This document shows positions 44,852 to 52,152 of a DNA stretch of 64,000 nt, one piece after another. Below the pieces are notes generated by a model. The model saw only the letters and a list, made by a program, of their open reading frames with translations. It was not told where the DNA came from and did not search any database. The translations under genes were made by a program, and so were the position numbers. Numbering within the stretch: position 1 is the stretch's first letter; each line of letters opens with the position of its first letter. The DNA is from CAWCAW01 sp963714125 (GTDB taxonomy: Bacteria; Actinomycetota; Acidimicrobiia; Acidimicrobiales; UBA8190). The DNA lies in assembly GCA_963714125.1 (NCBI GenBank), contig OY970234.1, positions 3,286,001-3,350,000 on the forward strand. Reading direction: 5' to 3'.

Positions 44852-45715
44852 TCATGACTCGGGGGTGTCGGGACCGATGCCGAAGATGGCCTTGCTCTTT
44901 TCGGCCAGCAGCTGTGCCATGGGCATCTCCACCCCGAGTTCGGCGGCGAGCTCCAAGGCGGCTGCCACGTCTTTTTGGGCCAGCTTCTGGCCGTTGCGCA
45001 TGGCCGCCACGATGCGGACATCGGCGTCGCTCTCGAAGGGGGCCACGGTGTGGCGGAACATCAATGCGGTGGTTCCTCCGGTGCGAGGCTCGCTGGCTTT
45101 GATGACGGCCGCCAGCTTTGAGAGCTCGACACCAGCCGCTTCGGCCAGCAGCTGGCCCTCGTACGCGGCCAACCAGGCCCCATACTGCACGACGTTGCGG
45201 GCCAACTTGGCCTGCAAGCCGGCGCCCACCGGTCCCATGTGCACCACCGCCGAGCTGTAGGCATCGAGCACCGGTCGGATGCGGTCGATGTCCTGGGCAT
45301 CGCCGCCCACCATCGACACGAGCTCTCCGGCCGCAGCCGCGGCCGGCCCGCCGGTGACACCGCAATCGATCACGGCCACGCCCTGGGCGCGGCAGGTGTC
45401 GGCCAGCGCTCGTACCGTGGCGATCGACACCGTGCTCACGACCACCACCGTGGAACCTTCGGACATGGCCGCCAGCGCGCCATCGGGCCCGAGGATGACG
45501 TCGTTGAGCTGGTGGTCATCCACCACCGCCACCACGACGATTTCGCAGCGCTCCCCTACCTCTGATGGCGAGCCCGCCACCACGGCGACGTCGGCGAAGG
45601 GTTCAGTGGCGGCCGGTACGACGTCGTTGACCACCAGGTCGAGCCCGGCCCGCGCCATGCCCCCGGCCACGCCGGCTCCGATGGCGCCCAACCCGATCAC
45701 GCCTACCGTCGTCAT
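44852..45715 (-). CDS. 3-hydroxyisobutyrate-dehydrogenase-like oxidoreductase (Rv0770-like)
   Basis: A 287-residue NAD(P)-dependent beta-hydroxyacid dehydrogenase. The Rossmann motif is TTVGVIGLGAIGAGVAGGMA; the substrate loop is DCGVTGGPAAAAAGELVSM, and the catalytic Lys is K170 in GAGLQAKLARNVVQYG. First gene of the minus-strand operon facing the TetR/P450 operon across 95 nt. TAGGTT 9 nt before its ATG is a probable -10 box, and a candidate operator lies just upstream of that. Counterpart of Rv0770. Confidence 0.9.
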   Translation of the reverse strand: MTTVGVIGLGAIGAGVAGGMARAGLDLVVNDVVPAATEPFADVAVVAGSPSEVGERCEIVVVAVVDDHQLNDVILGPDGALAAMSEGSTVVVVSTVSIATVRALADTCRAQGVAVIDCGVTGGPAAAAAGELVSMVGGDAQDIDRIRPVLDAYSSAVVHMGPVGAGLQAKLARNVVQYGAWLAAYEGQLLAEAAGVELSKLAAVIKASEPRTGGTTALMFRHTVAPFESDADVRIVAAMRNGQKLAQKDVAAALELAAELGVEMPMAQLLAEKSKAIFGIGPDTPES

Positions 45716-45724
45716 CGGCCTGGC

Positions 45725-45730
45725 AACCTA
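45725..45730 (-). promoter_or_regulatory. Candidate -10 box TAGGTT of the dehydrogenase operon
   Basis: On the minus strand TAGGTT ends 9 nt before the dehydrogenase ATG. The partial operator at 45740-45755 would fall about 9-25 nt upstream of it, between the -10 and -35 positions. Confidence 0.4.
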
Positions 45731-45739
45731 CGACCAGAT

Positions 45740-45755
45740 GTAGACATGTGTCCAG
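45740..45755. promoter_or_regulatory. Second, imperfect TetR-type operator copy
   Basis: GTAGACA-TG-TGTCCAG reads as the reverse orientation of the perfect repeat near the TetR start (five of seven arm positions pair). A wider flanking pair, CGACCAG (45731-45737) and CTGGTCG (45764-45770), is also inverted. Its position suggests repression of the dehydrogenase operon. Confidence 0.5.
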
Positions 45756-45802
45756 TCACTCGTCTGGTCGGGTGGGCAGGGCGATGATCGGCGGACTAAC
45801 GT

Positions 45803-45818
45803 CTGGACACATGTCCAG
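45803..45818. promoter_or_regulatory. Probable TetR operator, perfect 7+2+7 inverted repeat
   Basis: CTGGACA-CA-TGTCCAG is a perfect inverted repeat that covers the TetR start codon (45811). TAACGT at 45797-45802, just before it, is a probable -10 box. A regulator bound here would block transcription initiation, so autorepression is likely. Confidence 0.6.
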
Positions 45819-46392
45819 TTCCGTTCTCCAAGAGGGCACCCGCCGACGGCTCAGCGAGCGCCAGGTCGAAGTGGTTCAGCGCCTGGTCGATGCGGCGGTC
45901 GACGAGCTCCACGTGTCTGGCTACGACGGACTATCGGTGCGCAACGTGGCCAAACGAGCCGGCGTGGCCCCGGCCACCGCCTACACGTACTTTGCCTCCA
46001 AGGACCACCTGGTGGCCGAAGCGCTGTGGCGCCGCATGCACGGCCTGCCCTCGCCCACCGCTTCCGGCGGCCGCCCTCTCGATCGGCTGACGTCGGAGCT
46101 CGACACCATCGGATCGTTCATGGCCGACGACGCCGTGCTGGCCGGCGCGTGCACCACGGCTCTGCTCGGTTCAGGGCCCGATGTCCTGCACCTGCGCCAG
46201 CGCATCGGGGCCGAGATCAACCACCGGCTGGCGGTGGCGCTGGGCGACGGAGGCGACCCGGCCGTGCTGCGCACCTTGGAGCTCGCCTATACCGGAGCCA
46301 TGCTGCTGGCGGGGATGGGTCATATCGCCTTTACCGACGTGCCGGTGCGGTTGCGCGAGGTAGCCGAGTTACTCCTCGAGGAGCGGTCATGA
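45811..46392 (+). CDS. TetR-family transcriptional regulator (Rv0767c-like by position)
   Basis: A 193-residue repressor. The HTH is YDGLSVRNVAKRAGVAPATA followed by YTYFASKDHLVAEALWRRM; the C-terminal ligand domain is about 130 residues and unassigned. The ATG overlies a perfect inverted repeat and follows TAACGT by 8 nt, so the message is probably leaderless and autoregulated. Stop overlaps the P450 start by 4 nt (ATGA); the regulator is thus part of the operon it probably controls. An earlier ATG 63 nt upstream has no support. Confidence 0.9.
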   Translation: MSSSVLQEGTRRRLSERQVEVVQRLVDAAVDELHVSGYDGLSVRNVAKRAGVAPATAYTYFASKDHLVAEALWRRMHGLPSPTASGGRPLDRLTSELDTIGSFMADDAVLAGACTTALLGSGPDVLHLRQRIGAEINHRLAVALGDGGDPAVLRTLELAYTGAMLLAGMGHIAFTDVPVRLREVAELLLEERS

Positions 46393-47594
46393 CAGAGGTC
46401 GAGACCGCTCCCCCCGTCGGCTTCAGCCCGTACGACTACCAGATGCATGAGGACCCCTACCCCACCTACGCGCGCCTGCGTGACGAAGCACCGGTGTACC
46501 GCAACGCGGAGTTCGACTTTTGGGCGCTGTCTCGCCACAGCGATGTCCTCGACAGCTTTCGCGACGTGAACCGGTTCTCCAATCGCTTCGGGGTGTCCCT
46601 CGATCCATCGGCCTTCGGGCCCGAGGCCCATCGGGCCATGTCGTTTCTGGCCATGGACCCCCCTCGCCACACCCGCATGCGCGCCTTGGTGTCGCGGGGA
46701 TTCAGCCCAAGGCGGGTGGCGGAACTCGAAGGGCGCATCCGTGAACTGACCTTGGACTACCTGCTCCCCGCCCTCGAGCGCGGCAGCTTCGACATGATCT
46801 CCGACTTCTCGGGGCGGTTGCCCATGGACGTGATCTCGGAACTGATGGGGGTGCCACCGTCTGATCGGGCCGAGATCAGCCGGCTCGCTGATCTCCTTTT
46901 GCATCGAGAAGAAGGGGTCTTCGACGTTCCCCCCGCCGGCATAGAGGCAGCGTTGGTGTTGGCGGGGTACTACGCGCAGATGATCGCCGAGCGCCGCCGC
47001 CGGCCGACTGACGACTTGACCTCCGCTCTTCTTGACGCCGAGATCGACGGGGACCGGCTCGAGGATGACGACATCGTTTCGTTCCTCTTTCTCATGGTCG
47101 TGGCCGGCAACGAGACCACCACCAAGTTGCTCGGCAACGCGTGGTACTGGGCTTGGCGCAATCCCGATCAGCGCACCAAGGTGTGGGCCGATCCCAGTCG
47201 CATTCCGCTGTGGATCGAAGAGACACTTCGCTACGACACCTCGAGCCAGATGCTCTTGCGGGTGACCAACGAGGATGTCGAGCTGCATGGCCAGGTCATC
47301 CCGAGCGATCAACGAGTCCTGTTGTTGGTGGGCTCGGCCAATCGGGACCCGAGGGTGTTCCCCCAACCCGACGCCTACGATCTCGACCGCGACACCAGTA
47401 AATTCGTCAGCTTTGGCGGAGGACGGCACTTCTGCATGGGCGCCGCCTTGGCTCGTCTCGAAGCGCGTATCGCCCTGGAAGAGCTGGTGTCCAAGGTGAC
47501 CGACTACGACATCGACGCGCCGGCGGCGGCGCGCGTGCATTCCGTGAACGTCCGGGGGTTTGCCAACCTCCCCACGTCGGTCACGCCTCGCTGA
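46389..47594 (+). CDS. Cytochrome P450 (CYP123-like)
   Basis: A 401-residue soluble P450. The I-helix is LFLMVVAGNETTTKLLGNAW, the ExxR pair lies in WIEETLRYDTSS, and the heme loop is FVSFGGGRHFCMGAALARLE with Cys349 as the iron ligand. LAMDPPRHTRMRALVSRGFS is the usual C-helix region. Electrons probably come from the ferredoxin four genes downstream. In M. tuberculosis the equivalent place is held by CYP123 (Rv0766c). The frame is open far upstream but runs through the TetR gene. Confidence 0.93.
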   Translation: MTEVETAPPVGFSPYDYQMHEDPYPTYARLRDEAPVYRNAEFDFWALSRHSDVLDSFRDVNRFSNRFGVSLDPSAFGPEAHRAMSFLAMDPPRHTRMRALVSRGFSPRRVAELEGRIRELTLDYLLPALERGSFDMISDFSGRLPMDVISELMGVPPSDRAEISRLADLLLHREEGVFDVPPAGIEAALVLAGYYAQMIAERRRRPTDDLTSALLDAEIDGDRLEDDDIVSFLFLMVVAGNETTTKLLGNAWYWAWRNPDQRTKVWADPSRIPLWIEETLRYDTSSQMLLRVTNEDVELHGQVIPSDQRVLLLVGSANRDPRVFPQPDAYDLDRDTSKFVSFGGGRHFCMGAALARLEARIALEELVSKVTDYDIDAPAAARVHSVNVRGFANLPTSVTPR

Positions 47595-47596
47595 CG

Positions 47597-48382
47597 GTGG
47601 CTCGCTTCGAAGCACATCCGGCTCGGCGTCCCGCCATCGTCACCGGCGCGTCGTCTGGCATCGGGGCGGCCATCGCCCAGGCGTTGAGCGCGAACGGCCA
47701 CCCCGTCGTGCTCGGGGCGCGGCGGCTGCAGCGCTGCGAGCAGCTCGCCGAGTCCATCCGCGCTGGCGGCGGTGAAGCTTTTGCTCTGTTCTTGGACCTG
47801 GCCGACCCGAACACCATCGGTCCCTTCTTCGCCGATGCCACGGCCCGGGCCGGCGACATCGAGGTGCTCGTGTCGTGTGCCGGCGAGATCTCTCCGGCCC
47901 CTGCGTTGGCCATGCCCGACGGGGCGTTCTCCACCACCGTGCAGGTGAACACGCTCGGGGCCGTGCAGCTGGCGTCGGCGGTGGCGACGGCCATGGTGCA
48001 ACGGCGCCGCGGCGACGTGGTGTTCGTCACCTCCGATACCGTGCGCCGACCCCGGCCCTACATGGCGGCGTACTCGGCTTCCAAATGGGCGCTCGAGGGC
48101 TATGCCCGAACCCTGCAGATGGAGCTGGAAGGCACCGGCGTGCGGGCCTCGATCGTCCAGCCCGGTCCCACCCACTCCGAGATGGGAACCGATTGGGGCC
48201 ACGAGCTGACCGCCGATGTGCTCGAGGCATGGGTGCACTGGGGCCAAGCCCGCCACGACCACTTCATGCGCCCCCAGGAGGTCGCCTCCGCCGTCGTGAC
48301 GGTGGTCTCGGCCCGCCGGGGCACCCATTTCACGTTGATCGAAGTCAATCCCGAAGCACCCGTCACCAAGGGGGACACATGA
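47597..48382 (+). CDS. Short-chain dehydrogenase/reductase (Rv0765c-like)
   Basis: A 261-residue SDR. Cofactor loop PAIVTGASSGIGAAIAQALS with Arg residues after strand 2 (VVLGARRLQRCEQLA), favouring NADP(H); then VSCAGEISP in place of NNAG, Ser/Thr region VVFVTSDTVRRPRPYMAAYS and YSASKWALEGYART with Tyr and Lys. It is in line between two P450s, matching Rv0765c between CYP123 and CYP51. GTG start, 2 nt after the P450 stop; it ends with a 4-nt overlap with CYP51. Confidence 0.92.
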   Translation: MARFEAHPARRPAIVTGASSGIGAAIAQALSANGHPVVLGARRLQRCEQLAESIRAGGGEAFALFLDLADPNTIGPFFADATARAGDIEVLVSCAGEISPAPALAMPDGAFSTTVQVNTLGAVQLASAVATAMVQRRRGDVVFVTSDTVRRPRPYMAAYSASKWALEGYARTLQMELEGTGVRASIVQPGPTHSEMGTDWGHELTADVLEAWVHWGQARHDHFMRPQEVASAVVTVVSARRGTHFTLIEVNPEAPVTKGDT

Positions 48383-49764
48383 CGGCAACAACCGATCTCC
48401 AACCACCGCCCATGGTGTCGGGAGGAGCCGGGCCCGACGGGCATCTCGATGAGCTACGCCACAACCCCATCGGGCTCATGCAACGTGTGCGCGACGAATG
48501 CGGCGATGTGGGTACCTTCCTCCTCGCCGGTCGCCCTGTCGTGCTTTTGACCGGAGCCAACGCCAACGAGCTGTTTTTCCGGGCCCCCGAAGAAGACCTC
48601 GACCAGGCCGAGGCGTACCCGTTCATGACGCCCATTTTCGGTGAAGGGGTGGTGTTCGACGCCCCGCCCGAGCGGCGACGGGAGATGCTCCACAATCAAG
48701 CCCTGCGCGACAAGTTCATGCGCGGCCACGCCGCCACCATCGCCGACGAGGTGGCGCAAATGGTGGCCGGTTGGGACGACAGCGGGGAGATCGACCTGCT
48801 TGATTTCTTCGCCGAGCTGACCATCTACACGTCCTCGGCGTGCCTCATCGGCAAGAAATTCCGCTCCCAGCTCGACCGGCGTTTCGCCGAGCTTTACCAC
48901 GACCTCGAGCGAGGCACCGACGCGCTTGCCTACGTCGACCCCTACGCCCCGATCGAAAGCTTTCAGCGCCGCGACGAAGCACGCGTGGCTCTGGTCGCAC
49001 TGGTGGGCGACATCATGGACGGGCGCGCCGCTGGGCCACCGGCCTCCGACGAGGATCGCGATCTTCTCGATGTGCTGATGTCGGTCACCGACAGCGACGG
49101 CACGCCACGCTTTTCTGCTGACCAGGTGACGGGCATGTTCATCTCGATGATGTTCGCCGGTCACCACACCACGTCGGGAACCGCAGCATGGACACTCATC
49201 GAGTTGCTACGCAACCCCGACGAGATGGTCGACGTGATCGATGAACTCGATGCACTGCACGCGTCGGGTGAAGAGCTCACGTACCAGGCTCTGCGCGAGA
49301 TCCCTCGCCTCGAGTCCGCCATCAAAGAGGCGCTTCGCCTGCACCCGCCGCTCATCTTGCTGTTGCGGGTAGCCAAGTCGACCTTGGAATTCGAAGGATT
49401 CGCCGTAGAGGCGGGAAACATGGTGGGAGCGAGTCCCTCGGTGTCCAATCGCATACCTGAGGACTTCCCCGATGCCGATGCCTTCGTGCCCAAGCGCTAT
49501 CTGGAACCCCGCGCCGAGGACCGTGAGAATCCGTGGACATGGATTCCTTTTGGGGCGGGGCGACACCGGTGCGTGGGCGCCGCGTTCGCCATGATGCAAC
49601 TCAAGGCCATCTTCTCCATCATCTTCAGGGATTGGCGCTTCGAGCTGGCCCAAGCCCCCGACACCTATCGCAACGACCATTCCAAGATGGTCGTGCAACT
49701 GGCTCAACCCTGTGTCGTTCGTTATGTCCGTCGGGCCACCGACGCGGGAGGAACCCGGGCATGA
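48379..49764 (+). CDS. cyp51: CYP51-family cytochrome P450 (sterol 14-alpha-demethylase type)
   Basis: A 461-residue P450 with the clear CYP51 signature: the I-helix SMMFAGHHTTSGTAAWTLIE, EIPRLESAIKEALRLHPPLI, SNRIPEDFPDADAFVPKRY and heme loop WIPFGAGRHRCVGAAFAMMQ with Cys398 as ligand. The C-terminal YRNDHSKMVVQLAQP also matches the M. tuberculosis enzyme closely. CYP51 removes the 14-alpha methyl of lanosterol-type sterols, but no sterol-synthesis gene is in the window, so the natural substrate here may differ. ATGA overlap with the preceding SDR gene and with the following ferredoxin. Confidence 0.95.
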   Translation: MTATTDLQPPPMVSGGAGPDGHLDELRHNPIGLMQRVRDECGDVGTFLLAGRPVVLLTGANANELFFRAPEEDLDQAEAYPFMTPIFGEGVVFDAPPERRREMLHNQALRDKFMRGHAATIADEVAQMVAGWDDSGEIDLLDFFAELTIYTSSACLIGKKFRSQLDRRFAELYHDLERGTDALAYVDPYAPIESFQRRDEARVALVALVGDIMDGRAAGPPASDEDRDLLDVLMSVTDSDGTPRFSADQVTGMFISMMFAGHHTTSGTAAWTLIELLRNPDEMVDVIDELDALHASGEELTYQALREIPRLESAIKEALRLHPPLILLLRVAKSTLEFEGFAVEAGNMVGASPSVSNRIPEDFPDADAFVPKRYLEPRAEDRENPWTWIPFGAGRHRCVGAAFAMMQLKAIFSIIFRDWRFELAQAPDTYRNDHSKMVVQLAQPCVVRYVRRATDAGGTRA

Positions 49765-49955
49765 AGGTGACCGTCGATCCTGACTTGTGCCAGGGCCATG
49801 CCGTCTGTGAGAACGAGGCACCGGAGGTGTTCTCGGTGCCCAAGCACGGCACGGTCACCATCGTGATGCCGCTGCCACCGGACGAACTGCGTGACAAGGT
49901 CCACCAAGCTGTGAAGTACTGCCCCACGGGCGCCCTACGAGTCGAGGAGAACTGA
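49761..49955 (+). CDS. [3Fe-4S] ferredoxin
   Basis: A 64-residue ferredoxin: VTVDPDLCQGHAVCENEAPE with Cys-x5-Cys (His where a second Cys of a 4Fe site would be) and CPTGALRVEE at the end. The CxxHxxC pattern indicates a 3Fe-4S cluster. It should pass electrons to CYP51 and perhaps the other P450; Rv0763c next to CYP51 in M. tuberculosis is the same type. Overlaps the CYP51 stop by 4 nt (ATGA). Confidence 0.95.
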   Translation: MKVTVDPDLCQGHAVCENEAPEVFSVPKHGTVTIVMPLPPDELRDKVHQAVKYCPTGALRVEEN

Positions 49956-49956
49956 C

Positions 49957-50511
49957 ATGCCGGCCTTCGCGCGCGACGAGCTCGAAACAATGGTGCAACG
50001 GTGGCTCGAAGCCAACCGCCGGGCGCAAGAGGAGCAGGACTGGAGCCCAATGGCTGAGCTGTACAGCGATGACGCCACCTACGGATGGAACATCGGCCCG
50101 CACGAGGAATTCATGGCGGTGGGCAAACACGAGATCGCCACCATTGCCTTGGGCACCGAAATGGCCGGGCTCGAGGGCTGGGTCTACCCGTACCAGAAGG
50201 TGCTCATCGACGATCGCCAAGGTGAGGTGATCGGATTGTGGAAGCAGATTGCCGACGCCACCAAGGCCGACGGCAGCCCCTATGAGGTCGCCGGCCTCGG
50301 AGGAAGCTGGTTCCGCTACGCCGGTGATGGGAAGTGGTCGTGGCAGCGCGACTTTTTCGACGTCGGCAATGCCACCGCGCTGTTCATCGAGATGATCAAG
50401 GCAGGCACGCTGTCGGCCGGGATGCAGCGGCGCATGGAGCTCGCCGTCTCCGGGGACCGCCTCCCGGGTCACTACGCGCTCGGCACGGCCCCGGCCGCCC
50501 TATGGGGTTGA
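49957..50511 (+). CDS. NTF2/SnoaL-like protein in the P450 operon
   Basis: A 184-residue protein of the cone-shaped NTF2-like fold: MVQRWLEANRRAQEEQDWSP, MAELYSDDATYGWNIGPHEE, then QKVLIDDRQGEVIGLWKQIA and GLGGSWFRYAGDGKWSWQRD. The fold gives small ligand-binding or lyase/isomerase enzymes, often acting on steroid-like rings, but the catalytic residues are not evident. It starts one nt after the ferredoxin stop, so belongs to the operon. I do not recall an equivalent in M. tuberculosis at this point. Confidence 0.8.
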   Translation: MPAFARDELETMVQRWLEANRRAQEEQDWSPMAELYSDDATYGWNIGPHEEFMAVGKHEIATIALGTEMAGLEGWVYPYQKVLIDDRQGEVIGLWKQIADATKADGSPYEVAGLGGSWFRYAGDGKWSWQRDFFDVGNATALFIEMIKAGTLSAGMQRRMELAVSGDRLPGHYALGTAPAALWG

Positions 50512-50522
50512 AGCCGGGAGGG

Positions 50523-50741
50523 CTAGGCGGCGGCGGGGCCGGCGACGGGGGGAACGTCGCGCCGAGCACGGGGGGCAAGAGCGATGGCGACGCCTTGACC
50601 AGGGGGAATAATGCCGGCCGCCACGCGCAGGCGGTCAAGGGTGTCCTCCCACTCGATCTGGTGCTGCAACCACGTCGAGGCATCCTGGTCGGATGAGATA
50701 CGCTTTGGTCCCTTAGATACGATCACGTATCTAGAATACAC
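50523..50741 (-). CDS. Small hypothetical protein, at most 72 residues
   Basis: A minus-strand frame opening at a GTG that overlaps the operator-like repeat. The middle part (QDASTWLQHQIEWEDTLDRL, then RVAAGIIPPGQGVAIALAPR) reads like a soluble amphipathic helix and a Gly/Pro turn and has protein-like composition; the first 15 residues are less convincing. It may begin at a later GTG. No family recognised. It faces the TetR gene 24 nt away (start to start), fitting a regulator-target pair. Confidence 0.4.
   Translation of the reverse strand: MYSRYVIVSKGPKRISSDQDASTWLQHQIEWEDTLDRLRVAAGIIPPGQGVAIALAPRARRDVPPVAGPAAA
50714..50733. promoter_or_regulatory. Probable TetR operator, perfect 8+4+8 inverted repeat
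   Basis: TAGATACG-ATCA-CGTATCTA is a perfect inverted repeat in an A+T-richer spot, 31 nt before the TetR start. It is a typical TetR-family operator by size and place, and could act on both flanking genes. Confidence 0.65.
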
Positions 50742-50764
50742 CGATGGTTCCAGGAGTCAATACC

Positions 50765-51409
50765 GTGTCCGACGAGAAGCCCGATGGCGAGAATGGGCCC
50801 ATGACGGTGCAACGGTGGACCCCACAGCGCCGGCGCGAGCTCACCCGCACCGCCCTCCTCGAAGCGGCCAGCCTGGTCTTCGCCCGGCGCGGCTTCCACG
50901 GTGCGTCGCTCGACGAGATTGCCGAGACGGCCGGGTTCACCAGGGGTGCGATCTACAAGAACTTCGAGGACAAAGAGGGGTTGTTCCTGGCCACCGTGGA
51001 TCGCCACGTGCAGTTCAACTTGGCGGCCTTCTCCGAGCATCTCGAACTGGCCGCCGAACAAGGCATCGACACCGCCTCCCTGGCCGTGGCGTGGCGTCAG
51101 ATACTGGGCCGCGACCCTGACTGGTTTGCCTTGGATCTCGAAGCGCGGCTGTACGCGCTGCGCAATCCTGGCTTCAGAGCGCGCTACGCCGAGCACCATC
51201 GGGCCCTGACCGAGGCCGTGGCCAAGTTCATCGAGGACCTCTCGAGTGAGGCCGGCCTCACCTTGCGATTCCCCGTCGATCGCCTGGCTTCGATCGTCGA
51301 AGTGGCCTCCGAAGGCTTCATGGCATGGTCGTATCTCGACCCCGATGAAGGAGATCTCTTCGCCTCCTTCTTCGAGGTCCTGTGGAGCGCCATCGTCGAG
51401 CCGTCGTAA
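50765..51409 (+). CDS. TetR-family transcriptional regulator
   Basis: A 214-residue repressor. TRTALLEAASLVFARRGFHG leads into the HTH ASLDEIAETAGFTRGAIYKN with FEDKEGLFLATVDRHV after it. The C-terminal domain is of the TetR_C_6-like helical kind, unassigned. Start is a GTG with AGGAG 9 nt upstream; an ATG 21 nt earlier and another 36 nt later are in frame. A perfect inverted repeat sits directly upstream. It probably regulates itself and perhaps the small minus-strand gene or the P450 operon end. Confidence 0.88.
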   Translation: MSDEKPDGENGPMTVQRWTPQRRRELTRTALLEAASLVFARRGFHGASLDEIAETAGFTRGAIYKNFEDKEGLFLATVDRHVQFNLAAFSEHLELAAEQGIDTASLAVAWRQILGRDPDWFALDLEARLYALRNPGFRARYAEHHRALTEAVAKFIEDLSSEAGLTLRFPVDRLASIVEVASEGFMAWSYLDPDEGDLFASFFEVLWSAIVEPS

Positions 51410-51428
51410 ATTCTGCTCCCGTTCTCAC

Positions 51429-51434
51429 TAGCGT
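51429..51434 (+). promoter_or_regulatory. -10 box TAGCGT, apparently leaderless
   Basis: TAGCGT ends 7 nt before the ATG of the YceI-like gene, only 20 nt after the TetR stop, so that gene may have its own leaderless message. Confidence 0.4.
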
Positions 51435-51441
51435 CACGTTC

Positions 51442-52152
51442 ATGCAACAGCCAGAAACCCGCCGCCTATGGCAACGACGATGGGTGCGCGCCGTGGCCAT
51501 CGCCGTGGTCGTCGCCATCGTGGCGGCTGTGGTCGGACCGTTCGTCTACATCCACTTCATCGAAGGTCCGGCACCGGCGCCTTTGAAGCTGTCGCCCCAT
51601 ACGGGTACCACCACCGCCGGTGGCCCCGTGGCCGGCTCCTGGAAGGTGTCTTCGGGCTCGCAAGCCGGTTATCGCGTCCAGGAGGTGCTTGTCGGCCAGA
51701 ACAACACGGCGGTGGGCCGAACCAGCGACGTCACCGGACAGATGACCATTGCCGGATCGACCGTGACAGCAGCCACCTTCACCGTGAACCTCACAACCGT
51801 CCGCAGTGATCAGGCCGAAAGAGACGTGCAGTTCGAGGGTCGCATCATGGACACCGCCACGTACCCCACGGCCACCTTCACACTGTCCGAGCCCATCGAT
51901 CTCGCCGCCATTCCCACCGCCGGGCAGACCATCACGGCGCAAGCCAACGGGACCCTCGACATGCACGGTGTACGTCGCGGCGTCACGTTCTCCGTTCAAG
52001 CTCGATATACGGGATCAGCCATAGACGTCAGTGGCTCGATCCCGGTGCTCTTTGCCAACTGGGACATCGCCAACCCGAGCTTTGGTCCTGTCACCACCCA
52101 GAGCCAAGGCATCGTGGAGTTCCTGCTCGACTTCTCGCGCTCCTCGTCCTGA
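51442..52152 (+). CDS. Membrane-anchored YceI-family protein
   Basis: A 236-residue protein. A basic N-terminus (RRLWQRRWVRA) and one membrane segment (VAIAVVVAIVAAVVGPFVYI, about residues 18-37) anchor it; a short Pro/Thr linker follows. The lipocalin-like YceI domain runs from GSWKVSSGSQAGYRVQE to the C-terminus, with DVTGQMTIAGSTVTAATFTV, NLTTVRSDQAERDVQF and LDMHGVRRGVTFSVQARYTG. YceI proteins bind isoprenoid-like lipids in a periplasmic space. Tail to tail with the next TetR gene, with no gap. Confidence 0.88.
   Translation: MQQPETRRLWQRRWVRAVAIAVVVAIVAAVVGPFVYIHFIEGPAPAPLKLSPHTGTTTAGGPVAGSWKVSSGSQAGYRVQEVLVGQNNTAVGRTSDVTGQMTIAGSTVTAATFTVNLTTVRSDQAERDVQFEGRIMDTATYPTATFTLSEPIDLAAIPTAGQTITAQANGTLDMHGVRRGVTFSVQARYTGSAIDVSGSIPVLFANWDIANPSFGPVTTQSQGIVEFLLDFSRSSS

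Noticed and set aside
46320..47615. 431-residue minus-strand open frame across the first P450
   Set aside because: Antisense to a gene with clear I-helix and heme-loop motifs; composition lacks domain features.
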